From positions 15,903,501 to 15,967,500 of the forward strand of contig NC_092191.1 of assembly GCF_043641665.1 (NCBI RefSeq): 64,000 nt of DNA. The letters are read 5' to 3'. This document shows, one piece after another, positions 39,001 to 47,647 of this stretch. Source of the DNA: Enoplosus armatus (Eukaryota > Chordata > Actinopteri > Centrarchiformes > Enoplosidae). Made by a program: the position numbers and the translations under genes. Below the pieces are notes generated by a model. That model made no database searches. It saw only the letters and a list, made by a program, of their open reading frames with translations, and was not told the origin of the DNA. Position 1 is the first letter of the stretch. Each line of letters starts with the position of its first letter.

Positions 39001-42000
39001 TCTCCAGTTTTCTTCCCCACATCATAAACCGTCTCAGGCGTGGTGCTGGGGGGCTCTGTGGAATTAAGTATGCCCAGTGAGGCCATTTGCTCCTCACATT
39101 CCTGGAAGGCCTCTTGGAGTTCCCGGTCTAGGAGCAAGGATGGGGGAGGGGTCAGGGGTCGGACGTCCGGGTAAGATGTGGCAGCGGGCCGAGGTGACGG
39201 CTGGGAATCTGTGAGAACTGGGTCGCTGTCATGAGGCCTGAGACAAGGGTAGGGTGACAGAGTTAAGAGTCTGAACTGGCAGGCAGACAGCTGGTCATTC
39301 CACGATGCCACAGAGCGTTTGCTATCGGAAGAGCGCAAGCCCATGCTCAGACACTGCACTGCGATATGCACACACAACTGTACTCAGGATGCCTAGCCTG
39401 TTAATGAACATGCAGGTCTGTTCATACACGCCACCACGTAGTCGGACATTACACTAAGTGGCACCTACACAGTTTTCCTGTGATTTTATGTCCTGAGCAA
39501 TACTGTCTGTTCCATCATCCTGACCACTGTAATGAATAACTTGGTTAATTCTAAAATACTATTTTCATGGAAAGGATAGCGATTATTAAACATTAACTGT
39601 AAATGTTACATGAACCATGTTACATAAATAATTACAGTTTTATTATTATTCCCTTAAGAAAAAAGGGATAAATCATAATAAGTCATGTCACAAGACAACC
39701 AATCTTAAACATGTTCATACCAAAACAAATACCGACTCATAATAAATCAAACTAGTGACCCATGCCCTGCAAAACACACAGGCTAGCTTTGTGCCATTCA
39801 GTTATAATTGCTGAGTCACTGCCTGCAGAACAGGAAAATGCTGTGGGACCATCTTAATTATAAACCCCACTGAGTGCGTAGATCCACCATCATTATTTAG
39901 TTATGAGATAGCCCACGCGCCTACTCATATCATCAGGTGGTGTTTTGAAATCTGCCCCATACAGGATCGAGTCCTTATCTACTTTTCTAATGACAAAAGT
40001 CATTATTAATTTCCAGTTGTAAGTAAATAAAAGTGAGACGTCACTAATCATCACTGCATGTGATTGGTTAATACAGGCTCACATGATTGCTCTATAAAGG
40101 CTCTATCATTTCCTTGTAAACACAATATCTGCCCTGACAACATGTTACTCACCTCACCGACCTGCCACTCAAGCCTGTATCTAATTGGCACTCCCTGCTA
40201 AAGGGCGGAGCAGCAAACGAGACTAAACTGTTTGCAGCTGGATAGTTTTGCAGTGCAACAAGCTGTTGTTGGAATAGATCAGGTGCTTCTCACAATTACT
40301 GTCCTGTTACTCTACAGTGTTTGGCTTAAAAAGCAGGAACTTTATGTATGTCTTTTCGGCAGTTTGCGAATGTTAATCTATCCAGTGAAAGTTTTTTCAC
40401 AGTACTTCTGAACAGACTGGGAGATACTATATTAATGAATCATTAGGTAATGATTAGTTCAAAGTATCTGTGAATAAGAATAACAACTTGTAGACTCTTC
40501 ATGAGTTTCTGATTAACTCTGAACCAGCAGCTAAGTGGCACAAACTAGTTACAACTCATTCATTAATCTATAATAATGAATCTATTTATCATAACTTACT
40601 CTTTTTGTGGCCCCCAAAGTAAAGCATCATCATACAAAACTTAGAGACTAGATATTGAGCATTTACTGAGGAATTCACAATTAGTTCCTGCGTGATATCC
40701 TTATTTTAAAGTAATAGTTTTACACATTCACATCAGGCAATATTAATTATACCGCTGCCATGAGTCAGGCTGTTAGAACACATTAAAGCCTACAGACAAA
40801 TTAGTGCAATTAACCTCAGCACTTAGACAAAAGCAGAATGCCAGGCAACAATTGAGACAGTGTCAGTCTGCAGATAATTCAAAAACAAACGACCACACCT
40901 CAAACAGCGAGATCCATCACACTCCAGTTATGAGTTAGAAACAATCGACCATCATGTCATCTTCTTGTTCCACTCCATGCTCCCTGGTTTGACTTTTTAC
41001 CCGTCTACTGACCACACTCCCACAGCAGACCCCCCGCTGTCCCCCATCATGCTGAGTCTGTGCGGTACCTTGTATCTAGAACCACCAGCGGTCGACTGAC
41101 TTCCATGTGATGCCGCAGGCCCACCAGCAGGGGGTTCACCTGCTCACATTCCCTCTCACCTGGGCTATTCTGAGTTCTGCTGACACAAACCCACACCACA
41201 CACACGTACGCAGGCACGTACACAGACATTCACATATGCAACAAATCAATATCAGATTAACTTTCACCTTGACTGAATAATTGGTACAAATCTGTTACCT
41301 TATGGTCATAAATCAAGCAAAATGAATATCCAATACATCCTTATACAGTGATGTAATAATAATATGATACTGTATTGATCATGAACCTGCATCTTCTAGT
41401 GAGGGTTGGTGTATCACTATACTCTAGTATAGACTGCTTATTGTAAAAAATACTACAGTGTGTGTGTAAGTTTGAAACAAAAGTAAAGTTAAGATTTTGT
41501 AATGCCTGTAGAATCTAAAGCTACTCACAGTAGCTGAAGCTAATCACATTATTATTGTCTGTGTTAGCCCCGCAATTTATTGGTGACCTCTCCAGGGTTT
41601 ATCTTTGCTTCTCACCCACTGCATGCTGGGGTATGTTCCAGCCCCACCATGACCCTCGACAGAGTGTAGAAAATAGATGGATGGTTTGCACATTGAAAAA
41701 ACTGCAGACTTATATATAAGTTATACGTATTTCTCTATAACATTAAATATATTTTACTAAATAGATAATAAAAGTTAAATAAAAGTTCTGGGAAAAAAAC
41801 ATCCCTATTATTGTGTATTTACAGTTTAGTACTCAAACTATAAATGTGGTTTGATTGGCAGTGTTGGCAACATAAGCAAACAACCCCACAACTGTCATCA
41901 CATTTTGATCCAAATGTTGCTAAACTTTGATTGGTGCACAGAAATATGTGATGTCACGTTCCCTACTGAGCCCAGCCCACTTTAAACTGGTGAGAAGAGC

Positions 42001-45000
42001 AAGGACAAAAACTGAAATATAGAAATCTCTCATGTGACATAACCAAAATTGTTCTAGCTGCAGCAGAAAATTGTAGGTTCATGTGGGATCCCAGTGCTCA
42101 TAATAAGGTTTTCAAGGCCTTTAAAACTAGTTATACTGCACAGTCAGTGTGTATTTGGTGTTTTGTGGGGGCCAAGTTATTGTGTAGAATACCAACTGCT
42201 TTTACTCTCCCTGCGGTATTTCTTCAGGAAGTAAACAAGAAATGCAAACAACTGTAGTTATTAACATGATTCACATTTCCTCAGAACTGTAACAGCAACC
42301 CAAAGCCAAGCAAGAACCTGTCTTTCTTCTTTCTGTTACATGAAGCCATGGTTTTACCTGGACATTACGAGAGAAACTGCGAAAGTTATAACCTGCATAA
42401 TTGTGTACATGTGCATGCATGTGTGTGTGTGTCTAACCCCTCAACTTACCCCAGCGAGGACTCCCAGATGTTGAGCTCACTGCTGAAGTCTAGACTGGGC
42501 AGCAGGTCGTGAGGAAACTCAAGCTCCTCCTCATCCTCCTGGTCTCCAGCTGCGTCTCTGCTCTCCTCCACTCCAGTGATGACTGAGACGTCTGGGAGCA
42601 CTGGTTGAGACAGCAGACTCTGCTGGTCGGTCGAGGCTTCAGTCAGCAGCGCTCTGTCGTCCCTCTGGTTCAAGCTCTCAGCCTGAGCTTCAGCCTGTGG
42701 GACAGCGAAACACAATCGTAGTGAGCGACATGCTGGAGTCTCTGCTGCACTATACATGATAGAGTGTGTACTAGTACAAGTGTGAGCATGTTGTGGGCAA
42801 ACATGGGAACACCTACAGATTTCATGCTCAAAGCCAAACATCACCAACAAATAACTCCACCCATGTGTTAAAGTAAAGTGTTGTTTGTGTAGTAATGCAA
42901 AGGTCATACTGACTGGAGTATTGTCCTCCTCTCAAACACTGTATCTTTATCTCTCAACTTGCTTTTCTTATACTATTACTGAGATTAAAAGATTATTTCC
43001 AGCATAATAGCCTTGAATATATGCCAGGCTCAGTGCGCACGCCTAATCTCTGCGTCTTTATTCACACTATGCTCTTGAGCATCACATGATTACTATTCTG
43101 AAGGGAAAAAGCAACTTATTAAATTAAGAGTATGGTCATTACAGTCTGGTGTTTTCCACCTTAGAAACATCTCATAAGGAAGTCTGCTATAATTATTTTC
43201 CCAGGGTGTCAAAAGAATGTACCCAGCGAGTAAAAATAATCATTAGACAAACCAGTCCTGTTGGACTGTGACAAGCATAAACACGTGGTTTAATCATTGA
43301 CATTCAGTCTTTAGTTCTTACCTTTATGTTGAGTAAATAATTAAGATGTCCTTTGAGCTTGGCCAATCACAACCTGAAAATAATTCCTTTAAAACGTGAC
43401 TTTATCTGGCTTATCTCAGACAATACATGGAGCACTTGGCCTTGGCTGTTTTTCCTGTCTGTCTGTCTCACTGGTTGACAGATGGACAGAGTCCAACCAC
43501 ACACACCACAACACTTGGCTGTGGCATCATGTTGCAGCAACATTGCCATCACAACACTCAGCACTCAACTGTGGACCCACTATGTGATGGAATTTCTCCC
43601 GCATAGGCTGCCTAAGTTTGCAGAGGGGAAAGTTTCCCTTATTTCGCCCTCTCAGATATAAACTGAGGTGTGCAGCCAAAGACATGCGCAGACACATATA
43701 CACATGTGCAGATATAACGCAGCCCTGCAATGTTCAGTATAGAACATGTGTGCTTGAGAAAGAGATCCTGTTTTTAGCAATTTAAGATGTGAGTTGATTT
43801 AATGGTGTGAGTAAACAAGGATACAACTGCAGTAATGGTGTCCATTGCTGAGATTCAGAATTGAATCTGTCTATTCATTATTTATGAAGCAGTAGTAGAC
43901 AGCATGGCTGCACACAAGCAGAGGTGACTGTACTACAAGCGGAAATGATGATTAAATCGTTCTTTTTTGGAGACAAGTAAATGCACATTCAGTCTTTACC
44001 TGTTATACACAATTTGCATTACATTGATTGAATAAAGAAAAACACAAAACAATCAAATGTCCTCCTTCAAGATGGACTACAAAATGTCACCTCTTGCTCC
44101 AGTTTCACCTCACCACCTAGTTGTGTGCGTGGTGAGGAGGCTGTGAGTCACTGGCCTCACCTGGGTGGCCACTACAAAGAGCCTCCTTTGTGTGACACAT
44201 TCAACACAGATGGAGGCACAGATCTCTTTGCTTTGTTGCTCACACGAACACAAGAATACAAGTAGTTCAAATCTTGACTGTACTGGGTCTTTAAAGCCTC
44301 TCTCTTCACATCTGCGTATGCAAAGATCGAGCCATATTAAGTTATTTTTAAATGTGCTAATTTAGACTACTCCTGCAGAACATAAAAGATTAAAGAACAA
44401 CAGAGTGAAAGAAACTGAGCCCAAAGTGTCACTCTCAGTGCCTGCGATCTCCCTCCTGCTGTTATTTTCTGTTTTAATGTTTCATAATGAGGTATAAATA
44501 ATTCTTCCACAGCTTAACAGTCGTGCATGCAGACATGAACACAGTTTTATCACGAGATGGCTGTATGTTGATGTGTCTTGGGGTTTCCTGTTTCCTGCCT
44601 GAGCTCTCTCGCCTTGTCATCAGGACCAGCTAATGTCACAGTGGTAATAGACTATGTCCATCCACTGATATCAAGTCAGAAAAGCTAAAACAGAATAACA
44701 AGAAACAGCACCAGGTGGCATAGCATGTTGAAGTTTACACCATATTATTGGCCACTGGGTCATTATGTGAAGATGTGGAAGCCCAGTGAGGTAGAAAAAA
44801 GCAGAGCCCATGCTTCAGTTAGTTTGAGCACCACACAGAAAGCACCGTCTGTTATTAATTAACCCACAAGAACAAAATAGAAAACAAGCTGCGGTTGCCT
44901 GGAAACTGCTACTTGTCCAACAGTCAGTAAGTAATACTTTCTGTTAATTTAATATGACAGTGCCCATGTGCTAACACAACTTTAATGCTTTACACATGAC

Positions 45001-45048
45001 TGCTGTAAACAGGGAGAAAGCAGTGCTAAAGCAGGACCAGGCCCTCGC

Positions 45049-45086
<38 letters not shown>

Positions 45087-47564
45087 TTCAACACATCCAC
45101 TCTTTCTATCCTGGCCACCCTCCTGTGTAAAATAGTACACCTCTCTCCTTTCATTACACAGCCTGCGAGTCCCCCCCCCCCCTCTGTGTTGCACTTACCT
45201 AGCAGTGTGCTCCATTGTGCTGAAGGTGACTCTACAGTGCAGTGCAGCTCCTCTGCTACCCCTCTACCTTGCTCACTGCACAGGCAGCCTCTGCTGGGCT
45301 CTGTGTTTTGAAGGGGGCAGAGGACGACACAAACATGCTGCAACACATGCTGCTGACGTTCCCTCTCCTCTCTTGCACTGACTCAGCTAACTTCCTCCTC
45401 CTCCTCCTCCTCTCCACAGTCCTGTCCTGTCTTCTGCTGCTGCCGCTCCCCTGTTAAATTTCCATGAGCCTCCTCAGGCTCTTGCAGTATGTGTGTGTGT
45501 GCGTGTGTGTGGAAGTAGAGTCTAGAAACACTACACTACCACGCACTGACAAACACAGTGCTTGCTGCTGAGACTGACTAACTTCAATGGGCTGGCCAAA
45601 GGGAAGTGTTGAGCATTCTCCTCCCCGTCTACTGTAAACTCTTCCTAGTCCCTCCTCCTCTTCCTCCTCCTCCTCTGTCTCCCTTCCCTCTTTTCTTTCT
45701 TCTGTCCTTCCCTATCCACCTCTGCTCCGGCCTCTTCCCCCTTCTCTTGCTGCTGTGTGTTCTGGCTGGTTGCACTGACTGACAGTGCCTCTGCAGGTGA
45801 ATGCTGGGAATTAGGCCAAGGGTCGGGCCTGCAGTAACCCCCTGAGAGAGAATCAGGTTACACTCCAAGATGCTTTGGTTACATACACACATGGGCACAT
45901 ACACACAAAGACACACAACACCCTCCTGCATAATAAAAACTCCTGCTTCATCCAGCATCACTGTCATCATGACTGCACATGGACATGACAGTGCACACAC
46001 ACCCACCCCCCTCAGCTATTTAAACACCCTGTGTTCCTCTTGACTGGCTCAAAAACATAACATCTGTCAGCACACTGAAGTGTCTCCTGTGGCTGACTTT
46101 CACTGGATATTAAGCCGACCACAATAAAAGTATTATCTTTTATGTATTTTTGGGACCTTTCTTATCTTTATCTCCTCCTGAAAAACCAACAGACATAGTA
46201 CAAATATACAAAAATGCACAACCAGGTAACAAAACCAGACCAGGGTAGTGAAGAGTGTTACAGACACAAGGAATCACAAGCCTCCAGAGAATGCATTTTC
46301 CAATGTAATTCATATTTGAATATGATATCAGAAGGAATACAAATAAACCACATCTATCTGCCTCATTGCAGCTGAGCAAAAACACGAGGACTATTTATAT
46401 AGTTTTGTGTTTATTGTGAAAATACACATAAAATATCAGTAAATACACATTCCCTCAGGCTTTCACACACACACATTGTACCTGCAGGGAGTCATTTTCC
46501 TGAGGTGGAAACAGAACAATGTTTTCTGGAGCGCCCTCTTCTGGCTGCAATGGGGAATGACAGAGTTCAACAGGACATCTTTAAGGGGGAAACCTCAGGT
46601 ACAGCATACAGCAATAGTTGTATGCACTGACGCACTGAAAACAAACCACCTTTGTTTTTTGAGGTAAAAGTAGTTATGTTAACCCCCACATGGTTTGTAG
46701 AGTCTATAGCTCATGAGACAAATGTTTACGTTAATCCTATTAGGATAATCCTGAATTCCACCACTGAAGTCCTCCAGTCACATGTGGAAATTACTGTTTT
46801 TCTATAAGCTGTCTTTTTTTTAAATTGCTCTTACAAAGTACGCAATTGCACCAAAAATAATTCTTAAAACAAGTTAATTGCAACAATAACTCTACATGCA
46901 CATTGGAGGCATACATACAGTAGTGGCCTTCTAACCATCATAAGAATGATGGATTTCATAAGATGCAAGAAAGTAAGCTGCGTGTGTAGCAATAAACATA
47001 GATCAAGGCACACTTTGAGAGTCATGGCATAAACATCTAACATTTATCTTAATCTCTGCTTTACACTAGTTGACCCCAAAATAGAAGAAAGGCATGTTAT
47101 CTAAATGCCTATTAGACAAGCCTCAATTAAGCATGGGGAAGAACACAAAGTCCACAGCGCCATGCACATCCCATGTGTTTTACTGAAGCCAACAGTTAGT
47201 AATCATGCGAGTAAGTGTTAGTTTTGTTAGTCCTCCGTGCACAGAAGAGTTCAAGGTATGTGTAGCAGCACAGGGTCAGCAAGTAGCAATCCCAGCCATC
47301 CAAAGCCAGCGAGCTTGCCCTTACCAACGCCTCAGTTGTGCTGCTCTCGTTCCCCATGGCTCAGCCAGCTGCGGGGCCACAACTGCCCAAACCAAGAGCC
47401 TCTCACATCAGCTGGCTGAAAGACACCAGCACGGAAGGACCATCAGCACACAACTGGACTCACAGGGAACAGGGGATCCGTGGTCCCTCAGTGGTCACAG
47501 AGTCATGCTGCACAGGATTAGAGGTCTCTGGTATGAGGTGGAACTAGCAGGGAGGGAGAGTGGT

Positions 47565-47647
<83 letters not shown>

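Larger units (their letters stand above)
39238..42449 (-). other. TACC2 introns upstream of the giant exon
   Basis: About 3.2 kb of A/T-rich non-coding sequence, interrupted by one candidate exon (41069-41176) and a repeat tail near 41.6 kb. I see no further coding signal. Confidence 0.6.
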
